64,000 nucleotides of DNA, from the NCBI RefSeq assembly GCF_020283565.1, contig NC_060061.1, forward strand, positions 16,777,362-16,841,361, given 5' to 3'. Under the pieces are notes generated by a model. It did no database searches, was not told the origin of the DNA, and saw only the letters and a program-made list of their open reading frames with translations. Each line of letters starts with the position of its first letter. Positions within the stretch are counted from its first letter, which is position 1. Positions 10,734-20,696 of this stretch are shown here, one piece after another. Position numbers and translations under genes: made by a program. This DNA comes from Trifolium pratense (taxonomy: Eukaryota; Streptophyta; Magnoliopsida; Fabales; Fabaceae).

Positions 10734-11582
10734 TCAACGCGGCATCTTCGGTTTCTTGCATACCGGACTCTTGTGACCTTCCTCGCCACAATTGAAACAA
10801 AACACTTTCACCCGACAAGCATCGGCCTTGTGCCCAAACTGTCCACAATTGAAACACTTGTCGCTTTTCCTCGGGCAATCATATGACATATGACCCCGCT
10901 CTCCACATTTGTAACAACTTCCACTTCCTTGCTTCTTCTTTCCACTTCCATTGCCCTTGTTCTCATACGGCTTACCACGATCCAAACCTTTTCCTTTCCT
11001 ATCATTCAGAACCTTATAGTAGTTGGTCTTGGCTTTGCTATCTTCATCACAAATCCTTGCCTTGGTCATAAGGGTCGGAAAATCTCTGATTTCAGAAAAT
11101 CCAATCAAAAGCTTGATATCCGGACGAAGTCCACTCTCGAACTTGACACACTTATCCTCTTCGGCTCCCACCGTGTTGTAGTGTGGACTAAACACACACA
11201 ACGCTTCAAACTTAGCCGAATACTCGGCGACCGATAAATTTCCTTGCTTGAGCTCCATGAACTCGATCACTTTCTTGTTCTTCACATCAGCCGGAAAGTA
11301 CTTCCTTAAAAATTCCCTTTTGAAAGTTTCCCAAACGATGGCAACACCGTCCACTCCTATCCTGAGTCTCACATTCCTCCACCAAACGATTGCCTCCTCT
11401 CTAAGGGCATAAGTTCCCAAAGTAGTCTTGTTCTCCTCAGAACAACCCATTGCTTCAAAGATGATCTCAACCTCATCTAACCACTTGACGTTAGAATGTA
11501 TTAACAGTGTACCCAACACATGCTTCATACAAGAGAAAGAAAATCCTAATGGCTCACATGAACCGACCTGCTCTGATACCAC
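10734..11582 (-). CDS. Truncated Gag polyprotein, copy 2 (Ty3/gypsy)
   Basis: Same 282-codon frame as at 7816-8664, offset by 2,918 bp and with the same truncations at both ends and the same three zinc knuckles. It differs by Met to Val at residue 22 and Lys to Glu at residue 49, plus a few silent changes. The identical deletion boundaries mean that both copies derive from one already deleted unit, not from two separate deletions. Confidence 0.85.
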   Translation of the reverse strand: MVSEQVGSCEPLGFSFSCMKHVLGTLLIHSNVKWLDEVEIIFEAMGCSEENKTTLGTYALREEAIVWWRNVRLRIGVDGVAIVWETFKREFLRKYFPADVKNKKVIEFMELKQGNLSVAEYSAKFEALCVFSPHYNTVGAEEDKCVKFESGLRPDIKLLIGFSEIRDFPTLMTKARICDEDSKAKTNYYKVLNDRKGKGLDRGKPYENKGNGSGKKKQGSGSCYKCGERGHMSYDCPRKSDKCFNCGQFGHKADACRVKVFCFNCGEEGHKSPVCKKPKMPR

Positions 11583-11585
11583 TAT

Positions 11586-11660
11586 TGTAACACCCCGAAC
11601 TAACTACCCTTAAAAACGTGATCTTAAAAACTTTTTAAAGATAAGTAGCCGGAGCGCTAC
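11586..11660 (-). repeat. Gypsy LTR copy 3, first 75 bp (split)
   Basis: Begins TGTAACACCCCG like the other copies and stops at GGAGCGCTAC, where the Ogre-like element is inserted. The next LTR base is at 23132. Confidence 0.88.
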
Positions 11661-14090
11661 TGTCGCGGCGCGAAAAATAAACCTCGAGTGTGAACACTCG
11701 AAAAGTAACAGAGTCGCCACCGAATTTTATTTATCCCAAAGAAGGGAAAGGAAAATATCGAGAAAACCTTGAGGGGTAGAGAAATGGGTTCGGGAGTTGG
11801 TTATGCGAGGGGAAGGTATTAGCACCCCTCACATCCGTTGTACTCAACGGGAACCTTTTAGAGGGAAATGTTTGTTTGCTTTAACGTGTTTTTTAATATT
11901 TGCTTGATTACTCGTTTCTTGCTTCATCGAGAAAAAGTTTGTTTTTTATTATTATTATTATGATTATGGATACAAGAGAAAAAGTTTTGTTTTTTATTAT
12001 TGTGCCCGACAAGATGTTGAATCTCGCTCCTACGTATTCCCAGGTGCAATGGGAAAATCAGGGTTTCGTAGTTCAGGGTAAAAATGTTTGTGGGTTGGTT
12101 GTTTTTTAGACGCATGACGTCTAAGTCGCATTCTCGTATTTAAACGCTGCTTGTATGCTCGCACTTTGGAGGCTTAAGCGTGGTTTGTGTTACGGAGAAA
12201 GGACGAAAACGTCACCCGTTTTATGAAAAGGGTTTTACTTTTACTGCGCGCGAGGGCAGTGAAAAAGGTTTGAATGTGTTGAGTTGATTTTATGAGTTTT
12301 TGTGAAAATGTTTGAGAATGAGGATGATCCGAGACACGAGTCATACGTCAGGGTCTCGAAACCATCCGGGTAGAGAAAGTCATACGTCAGTCCTTTCTTT
12401 TTCATCCTTTTAATCTAAAGTCGTTTTAGTTTGATTTAACGAAATCAAAAGAAAAGATTAAGAGATGTTTTTTTTTATGTGTTTTAAGGTTTGAGAATGA
12501 GAATGGTCCGAGACACGAGTCATACGTCAGGGCCTCGAAACCATCCGGGTAGCGAAAGTCATACGTCAGTCCCTTCCTTTTTCATTCTATTTAGTGATTA
12601 AGTATTGAATAAATTTAAGCAAGACGAAGAAGAAACAAATCAAGCTAACAAAGTATAGACAACAAGCTCTTATTTGAATAAGCACTTATATGAATAAGCA
12701 CTAAAAAATAAATAAACCGCCGCTGGGGGTGTAAATTGGGATCTGGCGGTGAGGCAATAGCAAAGCTGCAACACCAAGCCCAGCCCAGTTCGTCCAAAAA
12801 AACAAGCAGAACAAAAATGATTCAGCGTGTCATCAGGATCAGGGTGCGGGATAGGCTTCACAGATCTGGGCTTTCTGATTCATCAGATGGCTTAGATTTT
12901 AAAATAATCAAACAGATCTCAACCTTTCACCAGATCCAACAGACATGTTTTAAACTTGGGAGGGAGCCAATGAAGCGCGGACACGTCATCGTCTTCAACC
13001 TCCTTCACCTTCTTCACGTTGAAGAATCAACAACAAGAAGCCATGAAAGCTTCAAGTGAAGCTCACGGCCAAACACAACATCATCAATTCTTGACCAAAA
13101 ATCAAAAGTTTATATACCATTTCGCTCGAAATCATGCGTAGATCATGAATATAAACTTAGATTTTTTAAAAGGTGTTTTTATCTCAAAAAAAGTTCGAAA
13201 CTTTAAAACCCAAAAAATTTGAAAATCTACATTTGTACGATTTAGACAAAATTAAAGGTTGGAAAAGCTTCAGTAGGTACTTATGAGTAGAAAACGTTTA
13301 GAAACCTACTTGTTTTGAAGCTTGCTTAGGTGGGTTAACACCTACTCTTTTCTTTGCTATTTTTGAACCTTGTGTAAGCTTTTGTTGATGGTTTTTCTTC
13401 GTTTTTCTTGTGGTTTCAAGCTTAGGGAGGTGTTTGGAGTGATTTGGGTGAAGAAAACTGAAGGTTGGAGGTGGTTTTAATGGATTTCGAACTTTTGGAA
13501 AAGTGATGAAAAGATGAGTTTTTTTTGGTTTTTTCCTTCTCTGTTCTTCTCTCAAAAATCGTCCTCCTCTTGTTCTGATTCGTTTGGATCAATTTATAGG
13601 ATCAATTGATCAATGCCTATGACCATTGGATAATTTTGAGTGTTGATTAAAGTGTGCTTTGGCTGAAAATTTGGTTTTGCAAAGATAAAAGAAGAAATGA
13701 AGTGATTGGTCCTTCATGCTTGCTTGTGAATTTGGTGAAGATTCAGCATGGTTTTGATGAAAAGTTGAAAAAGAGAGTAAGGCTAACAGCATAGTAGGGA
13801 GAGGCGCAGCACTGTTCATGGAGGAAAGGGAACGTGCACTGTGCTGTCCTTCTTGTTTCATTTTTTTAATAATAATAATAATAAAAATAAAAAGTAAACA
13901 AGAAGTGCTAAGGGGGATGGACGCACGCAGCAGCAACAGCAAGCTGTTGTTGTGTTGTTTTTATTTATTTTTATATAAAAACATTTTTTTTAGATTTTGA
14001 ATATTAAATATAAAAAGAAAATGAGAGAATATGTGAAAATATGATGAAAAATAATTTATGAAAAGGGTAGGACAAAATTAGGGTATGACA
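11661..14090 (-). repeat. Ogre-like LTR (3' LTR in element orientation)
   Basis: 2,430 bp, TG...CA ends. It contains an internal duplication of about 95 bp (about 12310-12405 and 12489-12585) that includes four CATACGTCAG motifs, and a short ATT/AAT microsatellite near 13868. Small reading frames inside it are not gene-like. Confidence 0.9.
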
Positions 14091-14103
14091 GCTGCCCCTA
14101 TTT
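14091..14103 (-). other. Polypurine tract of the Ogre-like element
   Basis: On the minus strand AAATAGGGGCAGC directly precedes the 3' LTR start TGTCATACC. This is the position where plus-strand DNA synthesis is primed in LTR retroelements. Confidence 0.7.
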
Positions 14104-14269
14104 AATTATCTTGGACCCATGAGTATGAATGACATCATTGTCTTCATATTCTTGTGGTGCGAGGTAATTAAATACAAATGCCCTAATTTTGCTCCAAGGA
14201 AAAAAATGAGTTCAAAGATGATAGAGAATGAGATCTACCTCCCTTGAAAGCTGGATACCAAAGGTAGAG

Positions 14270-14990
14270 ATTATCCTGATTTTATTCAGCCGCCCACACT
14301 GAAGGTCAATCTTTGAAAGTAAGTGATCTTATTCAACCGCCCACACTGAAGGTCAATCCTCTTTTGATCTCATTCAGCCGCCTGCACTGAAGGTCAATCC
14401 TTTTTGATCTTATTCAGCCGCCTACACTGAAGGTCAATCCCTTTTGATCTTATTCAGCCGCCCACACTGAAGGTCAATCTTTGGAAATGATTTTATCCAG
14501 CCGCCCACGCTGAAGGTCAATCTTCTTCTGATCTTATTCAGCCGCCCACACTGAAGGTCAATCTTTGAAAATGATCTTATCCAGCCGCCCACACTGAAGG
14601 TCAATCCCTTTTGATCTTATTCAGCCGCCCACGCTGAAGGTCAATCTTCTTTTGATTTTATCCAGCCGCCCACACTGAAGGTCAATCTATTTGCTTGATT
14701 CTATTCAGCCGCCCACACTGAAGGTCAATCTATTTGCTTGATTTTATTCAGCCGCCCATGCTGAAGGTCAACCAACTTTTGATCTTATTCAGCCGCCCAC
14801 ACTGAAGGTCAATCCCTTTTGATCTTATTCAGCCGCCCACGCTGAAGGTCAATCTTCTTTTGATTTTATCCAGCCGCCCACACTGAAGGTCAATCTATTT
14901 GCTTGATTTTATTCAGCCGCCCACACTGAAGGTCAATCTATTTGCTTGATTTTATTCAGCCGCCCATGCTGAAGGTCAACCAACTTTTGA
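14270..14990. repeat. Minisatellite 1: 17 units of about 41 bp
   Basis: The core CAGCCGCCCACACTGAAGG followed by TCAATC and a variable AT-rich tail repeats 17 times, with spacing of about 39-48 bp. Units 8-12 and 13-17 match in order, giving a higher-order period of 208 bp (14582 to 14790; 14749 to 14957). It lies between gag and the 3' LTR of the Ogre-like element. Confidence 0.9.
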
Positions 14991-15589
14991 ATTTGTTCGC
15001 CACTTCACTTGGTAAGTTTCGAAACCTAACACTTGTTCTCCACTTTCCTTTGAAAGCTTTTGAAATACTGGATACTCCACTTCGAGAGCTTTGCAAATAA
15101 GGTGATCTTGAGATCCCACCGGGGGTAAGATAATCTTGTTCAGCCATTTTTGCCGAAGGTTGATCCTTTCTGATGAGGTGATGCTCTTCCAGGAGATTCT
15201 GCTGGGGATGTGCTTTTAAGATGTCCTGTCTAAGGATTCTTCAAAAGATTCGCTGGGAGAAAGCTGAACATCTTTCAATTCAGACTTGCTGGGGAAAAGG
15301 TGACTTCAACTTGCTTGTGGTTGAAAACTGAAGGTTGTACTCTGCGGGGAGAAACCTTTCGAATCTGCTTTTATGCATGCATGCTTTGGATGATGCAATG
15401 AATGTTTATGCATGTTTTAATGCCTAAAGATGCAAAGTTAACGCAGATGAATTTGTTGACTCATGATATGCATGATATGTCTTTGTTTGTTGGGCACATT
15501 GTTGGTGCATGTAATGAAATGCATGAAGTGGAATGCATGACTAGTGCATGTGATGATTATTGGGATGCGTAGAAATTGAATTTTTACGA

Positions 15590-16385
15590 ACTGATGCTAA
15601 TGACAATTAGGCTTAAACAGGTGTCAATGGCATTAGGCTGCAGAGTGGGTGCTAATGACAATTGGGCTTAAACAGGTGCCAATGGTGATTAGGCTGCAAA
15701 GTGAGTGCTAATGACAATTGGGCTTAAACAGGTGCCAATGGTGATTAGGCTGCGGAGTAGGTGCTAATGACAATTGGGCTTAAACATTGCCAACAGTGAT
15801 TAGGCTGCGGGTGGTGCCAAACGAGGTTGGGCTTTTAAGGGTACCAATAACGATTGGATTTTGAGTTGGTGCCAATAACGATTGGACTTTCAGGGTGCCA
15901 ATAATGATTGGACTTTTGAGTTGGTACCAATAACAATTGGATTTTTGAGGTGTGCCAATAACGATTGGACTTTTAATGGGATATCAATGACAATTGGATT
16001 TTTTGTGGATGCCAATAACGATTGGACTTTTTGCTGGGTACCAATAACGATCGGATTTTTGAGTTGGTACCAATAACAATTGGATTTTTGAGTTGGTGCC
16101 AATAACAATTGGACTTTTAATGGGATATCAATGACAATTGGATTTTTTGTGGATGCCAATAACGATTGGACTTTTTGCTGGGTACCAATAACGATTGGAT
16201 TTTTGAGTTGGTACCAATAACGATTGAATTTTTGAGTTGGTGCCAATAACGATTGGACTTTTGGGTTGGTACCAATAACAATTGGATTTTTGAAGTGTGC
16301 CAATAACGATTGGACTTTTGATGGGATACCAATGACAATTGGATTTTTGAATGGGTGCCAATAACAATTGGACTTTTGCTTGAGG
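15590..16385. repeat. Minisatellite 2: TGCCAATAACGATTGG units
   Basis: The array begins with about four units of roughly 60-70 bp (GCTAATGACAATTGGGCTTA plus a GCTGC end). It continues as about 20 units of 24-30 bp based on GTGCCAATAACGATTGGACT. A 144-bp block is duplicated (15976 and 16120). On the minus strand the array stays open for about 189 codons, which I read as a by-product of the repeat, not a gene. Confidence 0.88.
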
Positions 16386-18325
16386 ATATTTGATTTGCTG
16401 TTTAGTCTCGAGGTTATTGAGTTTGTGGTATGGGGCATACCATATGAATGAAATGACATGATTAATGCGTGATGTCGATTTGCTAGAATGAAATGACATG
16501 ATTAATGCATGAAGATGATTAATGCGATGATTTGCATGTTACTATGAATGCCCCTGCAGTGGGTGAGGATTGGTTTAGAACCGGTGAATGTTCAAGGCTT
16601 TTTGTAGAAATGTGGCCTGATGTTGTGTCAACATAATCCCGACGCCCATTCCGGACTCAACAGTTGCGGATGTATGCTAGATTTGGCTTGGCCGCCTTGA
16701 AGGTATGAGGAGGAGTTGCCCCTGTGTAACCTGTCTTGCCCCAGTCAATTGCGTCTTTGAAGTGATTAGCCAACTCACTGATGTTGGTGCCCCTTTTCTA
16801 GGAGGTATGTTCTTTGATCAAACTGGCATTTTGGAGGTGCAACCCTGATTGCCCCATTTTTGAAATGTTTTGGCCGGACCAACGAGATCTTCAGGTGCCC
16901 CTAGTCACAAGGGTTCACTCTTGATTGTCAGGATCCCAAGGTGGTTTGCCCCTAATTAGGAACATCTTGAACCAGTTCGTTAGGTTTTGAACACCTGGGT
17001 TTTGATGCAGCTTGCCAAGATATGATCTTGGATCATTTTCCTCATACTGAATGACCTTTCTAGGGAATGTGCCTCTTGGTTGATTGAAGTTTCAAGATAG
17101 TTGCCCCAGATTGGACATAACTTCTTGCTGATCACTTGGTGACCGTTCATAGCTGAAACTTCCTTATTGTTAAGTGCTGATTTGCAGATAAACCTGTTTA
17201 TTCAAAATAGTAATTCTAATGCAATGTGCATGCTAGTTTTGAAATTAAGATTGAGATGTAATTGATGTAATTGATGTATAGTCAGGTTAACACAACCTTG
17301 CTACCGCATGCTTTCAAAATAAACCTTACTTCAATTAGGTCTTTTGAGGGTTGTAACGTGGCCTGGTTCACGGTTTTTGAATAAAAGGATATAAGGCTCA
17401 AAATTTTATTTTAGACCCAACCCATTCTCCATGATGTTCTTCAGTCCTACGTCCAGTTAATTCAAACTATGCTCTCATGTTCCAAGAGATTTTGGAAACG
17501 CGATGGTGATGATACGATGGCTTATAGGTCAATGATGCTCTTTGACGTGACAGTCACTTACTTTTTGTTTTGGTCACATGATTTTGACTTCATTGGTGAC
17601 GCTTTTTTTTGTTTGTAATCCCTAATTTTTGCCTAAGTCCTTTTGAGTTTTGACTTAGCGGGCTTTCTTTTCTTTTTCTTTTTATTTGGAAATTGTGACT
17701 GCCTCGACAATGGTTGAGGAAAACAAATTCTCTTTTTGACTCTCTTTTATTCCCCTGACGTCATGTGATGTGTTCAAGGAAGAAAATGTGATTGATCCTC
17801 GAATGAGATGTTGTTCTCTTGAAACTCGAACGCATGGCCGAATTAACTGAACACTACCCTGCCCCGGGTTAAAAATGCGGGTTATTTCGAATAGAAAGAA
17901 ACACCAACTTCTAGGCTCAACAGGGGTGACTACGGATTATCTTCCTTATTTCTCCGGTGTTCGGGGATTTGAAACAATGCCTTACATCATCAGCAAAGTT
18001 TTATCCGAAAGCATACTATAACAACTTTGGTTATTTCGTTTTTCGTCATCCTCCCTCCAATCTTTGTTCAAACAGATTCGATAATGAATGAAATGAGTGA
18101 AATATATATTTTTGCTTTTGTGGAGAAGAAGAGAAAAGTGAATGGACATGAAAAGATTAATTCAAAACATGCATTATTATTCCATTATGATTACTATTGC
18201 GAATAAACAAGTTTAAACACAAATCAAACTCTTGCAAATAGGAAAATTACAAAAATGAAAACAGTCTAATGATAATCAATCCTTGAGCTTGATTCCCTTT
18301 TGACCGGTTGGCAACCTTTAAACTT
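16386..18325. other. Non-coding interior of the Ogre-like element
   Basis: No pol motif is recognised on either strand. The part 16549-17107 contains eight TGCCCC (minus strand GGGGCA) motifs matching the core of the polypurine tract. The rest is ordinary AT-rich element interior. Confidence 0.6.
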
Positions 18326-19681
18326 TTAGACGGCCTCTAGCAGCGGACTCTCTTTCACATTTGGCTTGCCATCCTTGAAAGTCAAGACCTTCCCGTCGAT
18401 GAGCTCTTGCACTAGATGTTTGAATGCTATGCAATTATCAATGGAATGACCTTCAGCACCCATATGAAACTCACATTTAGCTTTATCATCATACCAAGCC
18501 GGAAACGGTGGTGTCATGGGTTTTAGAGCCCTGGGAATTACCATTCCATTGTGCACTAGATATCGAAGAAGTTGACCATATGACATAGGAATCAGATCAA
18601 AGACCTTTCTTTTGGGAGTGGCAGCATTGGTTTCCTCCTCCTTCATTTTGGTGAAACTGTTTGCAAGATCTTTTGAGGTACATTGATTGCCCACAGTGGC
18701 TTGAATCTTACCACTCTTGATCCCCATTTCAATCCTCTCACCTATCTTCACCATATCAGAAAAACCAGATGAAACACTGCCAACCATCTTTTCAAAATAC
18801 GCCCCTTGTAGAGTGTTAGTGAATATGTCCACTAGTTCGGCTTCTAAGAGTGGAGGATGTACTTGTGCAGCCAACTCTCTCCAACGTTTAGCATAAACCC
18901 TGAATGACTCGCCCTCCTCTTGAGACATGTTTTGTAACTGAGTACGATCTGGAGCCATGTCAATGTTGTATTGGTACTGCTTAATGAAAGCATTTGCCAA
19001 ATCTCTCCATGATTGGATTCGGTTCCCCTCCAGTTGCATGTACCAGTTGAGTGATGCCCTAGTGAGGCTATCTTGGAAGCAATGCATCATGAGTTTGTCA
19101 TCTTTAGCAAATGAGGCCATCTTCCGACTATACATAATCAGATGATTCTTTGGACAGCTAAGACCTTTATACTTCTCAAAATCAGGGACCTTAAACTTTG
19201 GCGGAAGCACCAAGTCTGGCACTAAACACATATTTGCAAGGTCTATGGGGTCACCTCCACCTTCCATCATGCTTAGACGGTCTTCAATAGCCTTGAATTT
19301 CTGTCGAGCTTCCTCCAGCTGAGGAACATTAGAATTAACCTTTGGCACATCATCAAATAACCCTAGACTCTGATAAGCATTTCTGGGATCATCCAGATTC
19401 TCTTGTTGTGAAACAAAACCTTGTTGGACCAGAGGGACTCTAGTCTGGGTATTCTGAGGAGACTGTTGAACTTCAACCCGATTCTGTGGAGTATACCCGA
19501 TTCTGAGGAGACTGTTTACTGCTGAAGTTCCTCCTTGGGGTGCGGGAACCGCGGTTTCAACCACAACTGGCTGCGCTGGTTTGTTCAGATTAATCAACAA
19601 CTCAAGAGCCTTGTCCAATTTTTCAGTCAATTGTGCTACCTCGCCCTTCAAAGCATCGTGCTGGTCTTGCCAATTCTCCAT
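18326..19681 (-). CDS. Gag protein of the Ogre-like element
   Basis: 451 codons from the ATG at 19681; the frame is open slightly further upstream but without an ATG. Gag would form the RNA-packaging particle. Visible parts are an N-terminal coiled-coil-prone segment (DALKGEVAQLTEKLDKALEL), a Pro/Gln-rich linker, the Retrotrans_gag core (LTRASLNWYMQLEG, AFIKQYQYNIDMAPDR, then FRVYAKRWRELAAQV) and a C-terminal zinc-knuckle variant CX2HX5HX4C (about residues 403-417), typical of Tat/Ogre Gag. There is no frameshift or internal stop, which fits the apparent youth of the element. No protease or polymerase follows the stop. Confidence 0.88.
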   Translation of the reverse strand: MENWQDQHDALKGEVAQLTEKLDKALELLINLNKPAQPVVVETAVPAPQGGTSAVNSLLRIGYTPQNRVEVQQSPQNTQTRVPLVQQGFVSQQENLDDPRNAYQSLGLFDDVPKVNSNVPQLEEARQKFKAIEDRLSMMEGGGDPIDLANMCLVPDLVLPPKFKVPDFEKYKGLSCPKNHLIMYSRKMASFAKDDKLMMHCFQDSLTRASLNWYMQLEGNRIQSWRDLANAFIKQYQYNIDMAPDRTQLQNMSQEEGESFRVYAKRWRELAAQVHPPLLEAELVDIFTNTLQGAYFEKMVGSVSSGFSDMVKIGERIEMGIKSGKIQATVGNQCTSKDLANSFTKMKEEETNAATPKRKVFDLIPMSYGQLLRYLVHNGMVIPRALKPMTPPFPAWYDDKAKCEFHMGAEGHSIDNCIAFKHLVQELIDGKVLTFKDGKPNVKESPLLEAV

Positions 19682-20677
19682 GACTAGTCTTGAGACGTTT
19701 CTTGTCAAATACCGGCGTCAGGAATATGACTGGTTATATGAACGAATGGAATGAGATGCAATTTATGAATGAAAATGCATGCAAAATTTTTAATTCCTTT
19801 TTTTAGTCATTTTGGTTTAAGTGAACCGTAGACAAATTGTTATCATAAGCATTCCGGGATATAAGAAAAATTCAAACTTTTACTTCCCATGATTGAAAAA
19901 CTTTATGCTTATGTAACTAGTGTTTGTTTAGTTCCTTGAAAACCAAAATGCACATGCATGATTATTGTTACGAATGCATGAATGCAAGTAGTATTCCATG
20001 CAGCAGATCAAGCGAACCGTAACAGATTAGGTGTAAATTTTGAAGGCCAACGGCTCAGAGTTACCTGCAACCCATCCCAATCTCACATGCTTGTTCTAGG
20101 TTTGACACCGTTCCTAAATTCATAGATAAATCTTTAGGAGATGATGTTCGTGTTGCAACGGCTCATAACAAACATCTACTAAAGATAAACATCCTCTAGG
20201 TGAAGTTGGTACATCAACCGGGGAGGTCAACATAACGCAACCATCGACTCGGTTCTTAAACAGAGGTTCAAGGTCATAGGTTTTTTAAAAAGGTCCCCAA
20301 GGTCACGGATCCATCCAGGGAACGTTTCGGTCCTCGAGTCATACGTCAGGCGAACCGATATCCCTAAGACGAATCTACCCCAAGTGGGAGTATCATGCCA
20401 ACCCTCGAGTCATACGTCAGGCGAGCTAGCAATCAACCCCCGATGTGTCTTAAGTTTTCCTCAAGTCCGGGTATAGGACTTTTCACTCAGTAACCAAGTA
20501 ACCGGCCCAAGTGGTAAAAAGGAAAAAGAAAGGAGACGAAGCAGAAGAGACAGATAATATTCAAACAAATATGCAATATAATATCCAAAGCAATAAAGCT
20601 AAAGCATAAATAACGCATGTTAAAGCAAACAAGCGAAAACCCCCTAAATTAGGCTTAACTCTCAAAAGGTTTGTTTT
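19682..20677. other. Leader region between primer site and gag (Ogre-like)
   Basis: About 1 kb without a conserved frame. It contains two further CTCGAGTCATACGTCAGGCGA boxes near 20334 and 20404 that echo the LTR motif, here followed by GCGA. Confidence 0.6.
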
Positions 20678-20694
20678 CCCCAGCAGAGTCGCCA
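20678..20694 (-). other. Primer binding site of the Ogre-like element
   Basis: TGGCGACTCTGCTGGGG on the minus strand, two bases inside the LTR. It is not the initiator-Met type. Ogre elements are known to use a tRNA-Arg type site; assignment to that tRNA is from family knowledge. Confidence 0.7.
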
Positions 20695-20696
20695 GC

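Noticed and set aside
11900..13942. Several 60-110-codon frames inside the Ogre-like LTRs, duplicated at 20936-23036
   Set aside because: Identical in both copies only because the LTRs are identical. Low-complexity translations, overlapping on both strands, no start context or domain.
15890..16459. 189-codon minus-strand frame encoding an IVIGT/QSLLAP repeat peptide
   Set aside because: Explained by a tandem DNA repeat. Open in several frames at once, so it is a repeat artefact and not a protein.
18326..19681. Possibility that this 451-codon frame is a host gene
   Set aside because: The Retrotrans_gag core, zinc-knuckle variant and location between primer site and LTR identify it as retroelement Gag.
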